Positions 1-8,029 of a DNA stretch of 9,658 bases are shown here, in pieces. Made by a program: the position numbers and the translations under genes. The DNA is from Actinomycetes bacterium. Lineage in GTDB: Bacteria; Actinomycetota; Actinomycetes; Actinomycetales; Cellulomonadaceae. The stretch covers positions 1-9,658 of the forward strand of contig JAEXEM010000355.1 of NCBI GenBank assembly GCA_023401045.1, written 5' to 3'. A model generated the notes under the pieces. That model worked only from the letters and a program-made list of their open reading frames with translations, did no database searches and was not told where the DNA came from. Each line of letters opens with the position of its first letter. The stretch's first letter is position 1.

Positions 1-331
1 TCGCGGCCGGCACCGGCCCGAGCAGCGCACGCAGGTCGGCGGGCAGCAACGACGAGGACGGCACGTCCCCGCCCGCACCGGGCGCCGTGAGCGACTCCCA
101 CGTCGCCTCGCCGACGAGCAGCGAGCTCGCCGGGTCGAGCAGCCCGCACGTCGCGAGCTCGGCCGCGACCGACGCCCGCCGCGCGAGCTGGGCGTCGACG
201 ACGGCGCGGGACGCCCCGACCTTGCGGTGGAGCCTGTCGAGGCGGTTCGCCTGCGCCCACACGAGCCACAGCAGGACGACGACGAGCACGACGACGACGG
301 CGAGGACCGTCCCGTCCGTCCAGCCGTTCAC
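1..331 (-). CDS. Membrane-anchored LemA-like protein, 3' end outside window (partial)
   Basis: The first 110 residues are visible. The GTG start overlaps the pimA stop by four bases (GTGA, 328-331), which fixes the start. Residues 1-8 are short and polar. Residues 9-26 form one hydrophobic segment made almost only of Val, Leu and Trp, and read as a single N-terminal membrane anchor. It is followed by a charged helix (NRLDRLHRKV, then DAQLARRASVAAEL, about residues 29-62) and by a Gly/Pro/Ser-rich stretch. The helix resembles LemA-family proteins, which share a pattern of conserved Leu/Arg, a Val, an Asp-x-x-Leu and an Arg-Arg pair. A conserved membrane protein also follows pimA in mycobacteria (Rv2609c, as I recall). 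No enzymatic function can be read from this part, and a further C-terminal domain may lie beyond the edge. Its coupling to pimA suggests a role near PIM synthesis at the membrane, but this is inference. Confidence 0.8.
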   Translation of the reverse strand, partial: MNGWTDGTVLAVVVVLVVVLLWLVWAQANRLDRLHRKVGASRAVVDAQLARRASVAAELATCGLLDPASSLLVGEATWESLTAPGAGGDVPSSSLLPADLRALLGPVPAA

Positions 332-1530
332 GACCGACCCCGCCGCAGGTCGAGCAGACGGGCCCCGCGCAGCGACGACGGGTCCTCACCCACCGGTGCG
401 TCGTGGCCCGCGACGGCCATCTCGTACACCGCGAGGACCTGGTCGGTCACCGCCGACCAGTCGTAGCGGCCGACGACCTGCGACGCGCGCTGGGACACCC
501 GCGCCCGCTGCGCCGGGTCACCGAGCACCCGCACGAGGGTGGTCCCGAGGTCGGCGCTGTCGCCGGTGCGGAAGAGCACACCTGCCTCGCCGTCGTCGAG
601 CACGCGCCGGAAGGCACCGAGGTCGCTCGCGACGACGCACGTGCCGGCGCTCATCGCCTCGACGAGGACGATGCCGAAGCTCTCCCCGCCGGTCTGCGGC
701 GCGCAGTAGAGGTCGACCGACGCGAGCAGCCGCGCCTTGTCCTCGTCGCTCACCCCGCCGAGGAACTCGACCGCACCCGCCCGGTCGCCCAGCAGCTCGC
801 GCGCCTGCTCCTGCCCCGTGTCACCCCGCCCGGCGACGAGCAGACGCGCCCCGGGGTAGGCGTCCAGCACCGCCGGCATCGCACCGAGCAGCACCGACAG
901 CCCCTTGCGGGGCTCGTCGAGCCGGCCGAGGAACGCGATCGTCGGCGCCTCGGGCGTCCCCGTCCATCGCGCCTCCGCCTCCGCGTTCGCGAAGGTGTCG
1001 ACCCACACGCCGTTGGGGATGACGACGGCGTCGCCGCCGAGGTGCTCGACGAGCGTGCGCCGCGCGTCCTCGGAGACGGCGATCCGCAACGAGATCTTCT
1101 CCAGCGACTGCCGGACGAGCGGGTACGCGGCCTGCAGCGAGCGGGACCGGGTGATCGAGGTGTGGAACGTCGCGACGACCGGGCCGTCGGCGACCCACAG
1201 CGCGAGCATCCCCAGGCTCGGCGTGACCGGCTCGTGCAGGTGGAGCACGTCGAACCGGCCGGCGGCCAGCCAGCGGCGCACCCGGCGGGCGGTGACGGGG
1301 CCGAACGTCAGTCGCGCGACCGACCCGTTGTAGTGCACGGGTACCGCGCGTCCGGCCGGCACGAGGTAGTCCGGCACGGGGGTGTCGTCGGCGGCGGGCG
1401 CGAGGACCGAGACCTCGTGGCCGCGCCCGATGAGCGACTCGGCGAGGTCGCGCACGTGGAACTGGACGCCGCCGGGCACGTCGAACGAGTACGGGCAGAC
1501 GATGCCGACGCGCAGCGCGCGGCCCGTCAC
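328..1530 (-). CDS. pimA: Phosphatidylinositol alpha-1,2-mannosyltransferase PimA
   Basis: PimA transfers mannose from GDP-mannose to the 2-position of the inositol ring of phosphatidylinositol, making PIM1 at the cytosolic face of the membrane. The protein has 400 residues, close to known PimA lengths, and is a GT-B glycosyltransferase of family GT4. The N-terminal half shows the Gly-Gly loop (VPGGVQFHVRDLAE, about 18-31) and HLHEPVTPSL (97-106). ATFHTS (120-125) carries the histidine expected at the active site. The C-terminal half shows LGRLDEPRKG (201-210), with the Arg and Lys that contact the donor phosphates, and GGESFGIVLVEA (281-292), the EX7E motif. The GTG start overlaps the acyltransferase stop (GTGA, 1527-1530). 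The open frame continues upstream to 1842, but that part is low-complexity Arg/Gly/Ala sequence overlapping the acyltransferase and is not coding. No Shine-Dalgarno sequence is seen, so translation probably depends on coupling. Other GT4 enzymes are possible in principle, but the motifs and neighbours make PimA near certain. Confidence 0.95.
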   Translation of the reverse strand: MTGRALRVGIVCPYSFDVPGGVQFHVRDLAESLIGRGHEVSVLAPAADDTPVPDYLVPAGRAVPVHYNGSVARLTFGPVTARRVRRWLAAGRFDVLHLHEPVTPSLGMLALWVADGPVVATFHTSITRSRSLQAAYPLVRQSLEKISLRIAVSEDARRTLVEHLGGDAVVIPNGVWVDTFANAEAEARWTGTPEAPTIAFLGRLDEPRKGLSVLLGAMPAVLDAYPGARLLVAGRGDTGQEQARELLGDRAGAVEFLGGVSDEDKARLLASVDLYCAPQTGGESFGIVLVEAMSAGTCVVASDLGAFRRVLDDGEAGVLFRTGDSADLGTTLVRVLGDPAQRARVSQRASQVVGRYDWSAVTDQVLAVYEMAVAGHDAPVGEDPSSLRGARLLDLRRGRS

Positions 1531-2582
1531 CGGGCACGCCCGACGTCGAGCACGTCGCCGTCCGCGGCGTCGCCGCGACGGACGGGGGCACCGTCCGGCG
1601 CCGCGCCCTGCGTGCCCTCGGTGGGTCCCCCGCTGCCCGCCGCCGCCCGACGTGCGGCGTCGACCGCGGGGTCGAGGTCGTCGACGAACACGCGCTGCAG
1701 CATGTGCCAGTCCTGCGGGCGGGCGTGGATGGCCGCGCCGAGCACGTCGACCCACGCCTGCGTCATCGCCTGCACCTGCTCGGAGCGCGGCAGTCCCTCC
1801 GGGACCTCGATGCGCTCGGAGAAGTCGATGCGGATGCCCCACGGCGAGCCCGCCGCGCGGCGCTCGGCGCCGTACAGCCGCTCGTACGTGATCGCGGCGA
1901 CCACCAGCGGCGCACCCGTCGTCACCGCCAGGGCGGCCGGACCTGCGGCCACCCTCGCACGGTGGCCGAGGAGGTCGACCTCCAGCCCGTGGGAGGTGAG
2001 GTCACGGTCGGCCAGCAGCGGGACGACCCCTGGACCGGTGCGTGCCGCGCGCACGAGCGTGCGGAAGACGTCGCCGCCCTTGGTCAGCGGGACGATCGTC
2101 ATGCCGAGGCCCTCGCGGAACCCGAGGAACTCGCGGAACAGCGCCTCCGGCTCCAGCCGCTCCGCGACGGTCGTCACCGGGGCGAGGTACTGCGTCGCCC
2201 AGGCGCCCGCGAGGTCCCAGTTGCCGAGGTGCCCGAGCGCGAGGACGACCTGGCGCCCCTCGTCGAGGTACGGCTGCAGCCGCTCGACGCCACGCAGCCG
2301 GACCCTCGCCGCGAGCCGCTCGGCGTCGAGCCCACGCAGGGTGAACGCCTCGCCGTAGTAGCGCATGTACGACCGCATGCCCGCACGCGACAGGCGCCGC
2401 AGGGCACGTGCGTCGAGCTCGGGACGCACCCGGGCGAGGTTGGCCTCGAGCCGGCGCACGCCGGCCCCGTGCCGCAGCCAGGCGACGTCCGCGCCGACGG
2501 TCGTGAGGGCACGCACGACCCACCCGGGGAGCCGGTGGCCCACACGCCAGGCGAGGGTGAAGGCGGAGGCGACGTCGATCAC
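1527..2582 (-). CDS. patA: Phosphatidylinositol mannoside acyltransferase (PatA/HtrB-like)
   Basis: This enzyme transfers a fatty acyl group from acyl-CoA to the 6-position of the inositol-2-linked mannose of PIM1/PIM2, at the cytosolic membrane face. It has 351 residues and belongs to the lysophospholipid acyltransferase (HtrB/LpxL-like) superfamily. The catalytic H-x4-D motif is HLGNWD at 118-123. Conserved blocks follow: LFREFLGFREGLG (148-160), GPGVVPLLADRDL (183-195) and VAAGPAALAVTTGAPLV (211-227). The N-terminus (about 3-36) is hydrophobic to amphipathic and may bind the membrane. Recognisable family sequence ends near residue 303 (DWHMLQRVFV, 291-300). The last ~45 residues are a Gly/Ala/Pro/Asp-rich tail of unknown role. 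The GTG start overlaps the pgsA stop (GTGA, 2579-2582) and has a good AGGAGG seven bases upstream. Family and place between pgsA and pimA agree, so the assignment is strong. The exact acyl acceptor is taken from the mycobacterial enzyme. Confidence 0.92.
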   Translation of the reverse strand: MIDVASAFTLAWRVGHRLPGWVVRALTTVGADVAWLRHGAGVRRLEANLARVRPELDARALRRLSRAGMRSYMRYYGEAFTLRGLDAERLAARVRLRGVERLQPYLDEGRQVVLALGHLGNWDLAGAWATQYLAPVTTVAERLEPEALFREFLGFREGLGMTIVPLTKGGDVFRTLVRAARTGPGVVPLLADRDLTSHGLEVDLLGHRARVAAGPAALAVTTGAPLVVAAITYERLYGAERRAAGSPWGIRIDFSERIEVPEGLPRSEQVQAMTQAWVDVLGAAIHARPQDWHMLQRVFVDDLDPAVDAARRAAAGSGGPTEGTQGAAPDGAPVRRGDAADGDVLDVGRAR

Positions 2583-3190
2583 GGGGTCGCCTCCTGCGCC
2601 TGGCGGTGCACCGTGGCCATGCGCTGCACGACCGTCACCGCGGAGGCCACCGCGAGCAGCGCGAGGACGACCGTCATGACGGCGTCCGGCAGCCCCGCGC
2701 CGACGAGCACCGCGGCGAGGAGCACCGCGACGAGACGCTCGGCACGCTCGGCGATCCCGACCGCCGCCGTCATGCCGAGGCCCTCGGCGCGCGCCCGGGC
2801 GTAGGGCACGAACGACCCGAGGACGAGGCAGGCGAGCGCGGCACCGGCCGCGGCACGGTCGTCACCGGCGCCCGCGTACCAGAGCAGCAGACCGGTGAAG
2901 ATCGCGGCGTCGGCGAACCGGTCGAGGGTCGAGTCGAGGAACGCACCCCACGGTCCGGCACGGCCCGAGCGACGCGCCATCACCCCGTCGAGCGAGTCGG
3001 TGAGGGTGCACAGCGCGATGAGCAGCCCACCGAGCAGGAGGTGACCGGTCGGGAACGCCCACAGCGCGGTGACGACGACACCGAGCGTCCCGGCGACCGT
3101 GACGGCGTCCGGGGACACCCCGGCACGCAGCAGCACGTCGGCGAGCGGCGTCCACAGCCGCGTCATCGCCCCGCGCAGTCGGCTCAGCAC
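2579..3190 (-). CDS. pgsA: CDP-alcohol phosphotransferase, phosphatidylinositol phosphate synthase
   Basis: The enzyme condenses CDP-diacylglycerol with inositol 1-phosphate to give phosphatidylinositol phosphate, the precursor of PI and PIMs. The full CDP-alcohol phosphotransferase signature DG-x2-AR-x8-G-x3-D-x3-D is present and exactly spaced. It begins within DSLDGVMARR and ends in GAFLDSTLDR, about residues 71-97; its aspartates bind the metal ions. Several hydrophobic segments, roughly 30-50, 53-70, 99-115, 119-135 and 153-190, fit the six-helix membrane fold. I chose the GTG at 3190 (203 residues): its N-terminus (LSRLRGAMTRLWTPLADVLLRAGVSPD) lines up with mycobacterial PgsA1, and AAGGGA lies ten bases upstream. 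The open frame extends to 3241, but that part is Arg/Pro-rich and overlaps the HIT gene. An internal ATG at 3166 is a weaker alternative. The HIT stop is seven bases before the start. pgsA is also used for phosphatidylglycerophosphate synthases; the pimA neighbourhood favours the inositol enzyme. Confidence 0.93.
   Translation of the reverse strand: MLSRLRGAMTRLWTPLADVLLRAGVSPDAVTVAGTLGVVVTALWAFPTGHLLLGGLLIALCTLTDSLDGVMARRSGRAGPWGAFLDSTLDRFADAAIFTGLLLWYAGAGDDRAAAGAALACLVLGSFVPYARARAEGLGMTAAVGIAERAERLVAVLLAAVLVGAGLPDAVMTVVLALLAVASAVTVVQRMATVHRQAQEATP
2590..2595 (-). promoter_or_regulatory. Ribosome binding site for the PIM acyltransferase gene
   Basis: AGGAGG sits inside the end of pgsA, seven bases before the GTG at 2582. 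It supports that start and shows this overlapping gene can recruit ribosomes itself, unlike pimA. Confidence 0.75.
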
Positions 3191-3197
3191 CGGTCCG

Positions 3198-3767
3198 TCA
3201 TCCCTTCGTCGTGGCGGGCCACGCCGCGGCGAGCGCCGCACGCGTGTCGCCGAGCAGCGCCGGCAGCGCGCGCGTGCGCGCGACGATCGGCAGGAAGTTC
3301 GCGTCGCCGCCCCAGCGGGGCACGACGTGCTGGTGCAGGTGCGCCTGGATGCCGGCGCCGGCGACCTGGCCCTGGTTCATCCCGAGGTTGAACCCGTCGG
3401 GTGCCATGACGTCCCGCACGACCCGCATCGCGGTGCGGGTGAGCGACGCCACCTCGTCGACCTCGGCCTGCGTGAGCTCGGTGTAGTCCGCGACGTGCCG
3501 GTACGGGCACACGAGCAGGTGGCCGGAGTTGTACGGGTAGAGGTTCATGACGACGTACGCCACCTCGCCGCGGTGCACGACGAGGCCCTGGGCGTCGTCG
3601 AGCGTGGGGATGCGGCAGAACGGGCAGCCGTCACCGGGGGCGTCGTCGACGGGCTTGTCCTGCCCCCCGATGTACGCCATCCGGTGCGGCGTCCACAGCC
3701 GGTCGAGCCCGTCGGGCACACCGGCGAACGTCCCGGCGGCCTCGACCTCCACGTCGTCGTCGGCCAC
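3198..3767 (-). CDS. HIT-family protein, Ap4A phosphorylase/hydrolase-like
   Basis: HIT proteins are nucleotide hydrolases or transferases. The mycobacterial gene at this position in the cluster (Rv2613c) is known as a diadenosine tetraphosphate (Ap4A) phosphorylase, so breakdown of Ap4A or a related dinucleotide is the likely role here, in the cytoplasm. The 189-residue protein carries the histidine triad AHLHQHVVPRWGG (142-154, triad H143, H145, H147), preceded by GFNLGMNQG (125-133). NLYPYNSGHLLVCPYRHV (75-92) forms part of the HIT fold. The N-terminal block LDRLWTPHRMAYI (21-33) is typical of this actinobacterial subfamily. GCPFC (47-51) looks like half of a zinc site as in many HIT proteins. 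The GTG start lies three bases after the thrS stop with no strong ribosome site, so it is probably translated together with thrS. The substrate is inferred from family and synteny. Confidence 0.92.
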   Translation of the reverse strand: MADDDVEVEAAGTFAGVPDGLDRLWTPHRMAYIGGQDKPVDDAPGDGCPFCRIPTLDDAQGLVVHRGEVAYVVMNLYPYNSGHLLVCPYRHVADYTELTQAEVDEVASLTRTAMRVVRDVMAPDGFNLGMNQGQVAGAGIQAHLHQHVVPRWGGDANFLPIVARTRALPALLGDTRAALAAAWPATTKG

Positions 3768-3770
3768 GGC

Positions 3771-5786
<2,016 letters not shown>

Positions 5787-5795
5787 GGTGCTGCG

Positions 5796-5802
5796 CTCCT
5801 CC
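5796..5802 (-). promoter_or_regulatory. Ribosome binding site for thrS
   Basis: GGAGGAG ends nine bases before the GTG at 5786 and matches the anti-Shine-Dalgarno sequence. It decides the start in favour of GTG 5786 over ATG 5804, whose first codons would be the ribosome site itself. It is one of only two strong sites in the window. Confidence 0.65.
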
Positions 5803-5851
5803 ATGTGCGCCCGGACCGCGTGGCGGCACGTCGGCGGGCGCCGACACGGGC

Positions 5852-5897
5852 GGTGTCGATGCTACCGAGGCGCGAGGGGTGCCACCTCATCGATACC
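5852..5897. repeat. Interrupted inverted repeat in the thrS leader
   Basis: The arms at 5852-5861 (ggtgtcgatg) and 5888-5897 (catcgatacc) match as an inverted repeat at nine of ten positions, with a 26-base spacer. If transcribed with thrS (minus strand), it would form a stem whose loop holds GGTGGCACC and two CCTC blocks. It could be a leader hairpin, part of the end of nadE transcripts, or a protein-binding site. No T run follows, so an ordinary intrinsic terminator is unlikely. By eye, it is the strongest dyad I saw between genes. Confidence 0.6.
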
Positions 5898-5922
5898 CCC
5901 GCCGGCCGTGCCGCGCACGTGC

Positions 5923-7983
5923 TCAGCGACCTGCCGGGAGGTCGTGGGGCACGTTCGCCTCGAGCTCGGCGAGCCACGCCGCGGGCGACGCGTCCGACGG
6001 CATCCGCCAGTCGCCGCGCGGCGACATCGTGCCGCCGTGGCTCACCTTCGGCCCGTTCGGCAGCGCCGAGCGCTTGAACTGGCTGGCGAAGAACCGACGG
6101 AGGAACACCTCGAGCCACCGGCGCACCGTCGGCAGGTCGTAGGCGGGGCGCCGGTCCTCGGGCCACGCCGGGGGCCAGTCCCCCGCGGCGGCGTCGTGCC
6201 ACGCGTGCCACGCGAGGAACGCGGTCTTCGAGGGGCGCGTGCCGTGCCGCAGCACCTGGTAGAGCGTGAAGTCGTGCAGCGCGTACGGGCCGATGGTGTC
6301 CTCGGTCGACTGCATCCGCTCGCCCTCGCGCACGGGCACGAGCTCGGGCGAGATCTCCTGGTCGACGATCCGCAGGAGCACCTCGTTCGTCGTGGCGTCG
6401 AAGTGCCCGGCGGACACGACCCAGCGGATGAGGTGCTGGATGAGCGTCTTCGGCACCCCCGCGTTGACCGCGTAGTGGGACATCTGGTCGCCGACGCCGT
6501 ACGTGCACCACCCGAGCGCGAGCTCGGAGAGGTCGCCGGTGCCGAGGACGATGCCGCCACGCTGGTTCGCCGCGCGGAAGAGGTAGTCGGTCCGCAGGCC
6601 GGCCTGGACGTTCTCGAAGGTGACGTCGTAGACCTCCTCCCCGGCGCCGGCGGGGTGGCCGAGGTCGGCGAGCATCTGACGGGCGGCCGGGCGGATGTCG
6701 AGGGTCTCGTACGTCGTGCCGAGCGCGTCCATGAGGGCGAGCGCGCTCTGCTTCGTCGTCTCGCTCGTCGCGAACCCGGGCATCGTCAACGCGAGCACGT
6801 CGCTGCGCGGCCGGCCGAGCCGGTCCATCGCCTCGGCGGCGACGATGAGCGCGTGGGTCGAGTCCAGCCCGCCCGACACCCCGATGACGACCTTCGCGTC
6901 CCCGACGGCGCGCAGCCGCTGGACGAGCCCGGAGACCTGGATGTTGTAGGCCTCGTAGCAGTCGAGGGCGAGACGGTCGGGGTCGTCCGGGACGAACGGG
7001 AACCGGTCGACGCGGCGGAGCAGGCCGACGTCGCCCGTGGGCGGGTCGAGGGTGAACGTCACCGTCCGGTGCGACCCGCCGGCCGGCGGCAGGCCGAGGC
7101 CGCGGCGGTTGTCGTCGAACGTGCCGGTCCGCATCCGCTCCTGGCGCAGCCGGTCGAGGTCGACGTCGGCGAGCGTGACGACCGTCCCGTCGCCGAACCG
7201 CTCACCCTCGGCGAGCATCTCCCCCGCCTCGTAGACGAGCGTCTGACCGTCCCACGACAGGTCCGTCGTCGACTCCCCGTGCCCGGCCGCCGCGAACACG
7301 TACGCCGCCGCGCAGCGCGCCGACGCCGAGCGCACGAGCAGCCGGCGGTCCTCCGCGCGCCCGACGGTGATGGGGCTGCTCGACACGTTGGCGAGCACGG
7401 TCGCTCCTGCGAGCGCGGCGGTCGAGCTCGGCGGCACCGGCACCCACATGTCCTCGCAGACCTCGACGTGCACGACGAGCCCGCGCACGTCCGTCGCGGC
7501 GAACAGCAGGTCGGGCCCGATCGGCACCTCCTGCCCGGCGACCGTCGTCGTGCCGCGCACGTCGTCGCCGGGGGCGAACCAGCGGCGCTCGTAGAACTCC
7601 CGGTACGTCGGCAGGTACGACTTCGGGGCGACCCCGAGCACGCGGCCGCGGTGGACGACGACGGCGGTGTTGAGCACCCGGGACCCGTGCGCGAGCGGCG
7701 CCCCGACGACGAGCACGGGCCGCAGGTCGCGCGAGGCCTCGACGAGGTCCGCGAGCGCGGTCCGCACCGCGTCGAGCAGCGCGTCCTGGAGGAACAGGTC
7801 GTCGATCGCGTAGCCGGACAGGCACAGCTCGGGGAAGACTGCGACCGCGACGGCCTCGTCGTGGCACCGGCGGGCGGCCTCGAGGACGGCGGCGACGTTG
7901 CGGGCGGGGTCGGCGACGGCGACGGGCACGGTGCACGCCGCGACGCGCGCGAAGCCGTGGGCGTAGGCGGAGAGGAAGTCCAC
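5923..7983 (-). CDS. nadE: Glutamine-dependent NAD+ synthetase
   Basis: NadE makes NAD+ from nicotinic acid adenine dinucleotide, ATP and glutamine, the last step of NAD synthesis, in the cytoplasm. The 686-residue protein joins two domains. The N-terminal nitrilase-type glutaminase (about 1-290) has its triad at E52 (FPELCLSGY), K121 (PKSYLPTYREFYERR) and C176 (VEVCEDMW), the same positions I recall for the M. tuberculosis enzyme. The C-terminal synthetase domain has the ATP-binding P-loop SGGLDS at 370-375, then FENVQAGLRTDYLFR, GTGDLSELALGW and a conserved end (SQFKRSALPNGPKVSHGG). The GTG start is fixed by the family N-terminus (DFLSAYAHGFARVAACT) although no Shine-Dalgarno site is visible. 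A LuxR-type regulator gene ends 46 bases upstream on the same strand, so the two may share a transcript. All key residues are present. Confidence 0.97.
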   Translation of the reverse strand: MDFLSAYAHGFARVAACTVPVAVADPARNVAAVLEAARRCHDEAVAVAVFPELCLSGYAIDDLFLQDALLDAVRTALADLVEASRDLRPVLVVGAPLAHGSRVLNTAVVVHRGRVLGVAPKSYLPTYREFYERRWFAPGDDVRGTTTVAGQEVPIGPDLLFAATDVRGLVVHVEVCEDMWVPVPPSSTAALAGATVLANVSSSPITVGRAEDRRLLVRSASARCAAAYVFAAAGHGESTTDLSWDGQTLVYEAGEMLAEGERFGDGTVVTLADVDLDRLRQERMRTGTFDDNRRGLGLPPAGGSHRTVTFTLDPPTGDVGLLRRVDRFPFVPDDPDRLALDCYEAYNIQVSGLVQRLRAVGDAKVVIGVSGGLDSTHALIVAAEAMDRLGRPRSDVLALTMPGFATSETTKQSALALMDALGTTYETLDIRPAARQMLADLGHPAGAGEEVYDVTFENVQAGLRTDYLFRAANQRGGIVLGTGDLSELALGWCTYGVGDQMSHYAVNAGVPKTLIQHLIRWVVSAGHFDATTNEVLLRIVDQEISPELVPVREGERMQSTEDTIGPYALHDFTLYQVLRHGTRPSKTAFLAWHAWHDAAAGDWPPAWPEDRRPAYDLPTVRRWLEVFLRRFFASQFKRSALPNGPKVSHGGTMSPRGDWRMPSDASPAAWLAELEANVPHDLPAGR

Positions 7984-8007
7984 GCCGCGAGTCTGGCACG
8001 CGCCCCG

Positions 8008-8020
8008 GGCGGCGACCGCC
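8008..8020. repeat. Small hairpin between regulator gene and nadE
   Basis: GGCGG-CGA-CCGCC is a perfect five-pair GC stem with a three-base loop, inside the 46-base gap. No T run follows on the minus strand. It may weakly attenuate transcription into nadE or mean nothing: such short GC stems are common at this base composition. Confidence 0.25.
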
Positions 8021-8029
8021 GGTGGCGCG

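Larger units (their letters stand above)
5787..5922 (-). promoter_or_regulatory. nadE-thrS intergenic region and probable thrS leader
   Basis: These 136 bases are the only sizeable gap before the six-gene run, so a promoter or leader for thrS is expected here or in the end of nadE. On the minus strand just after the nadE stop, a small hairpin (CGTGC-CGC-GCACG, 5907-5919) and the palindrome GCACGTGC (5915-5922) occur without a T run, so they make a poor terminator. TATCGAT (5889-5895) and TAGCAT (5859-5864) resemble -10 boxes, but neither has a clear -35 partner. An inverted repeat surrounds a GGTGGCACC core (described separately). No regulator site is recognised. Confidence 0.4.

Noticed and set aside
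274..300. A GAC-rich short tandem repeat
   Set aside because: It is the complement of consecutive GTC valine codons in the membrane anchor of the LemA-like protein, so the protein explains it.
403..2358. A plus-strand open frame of about 650 codons opposite pimA and the acyltransferase
   Set aside because: No family motif, biased composition, and it is antisense to two clear enzymes.
5907..5922. A possible intrinsic terminator after nadE
   Set aside because: The hairpin has only five pairs and no T run follows, so it cannot be called a terminator from sequence.
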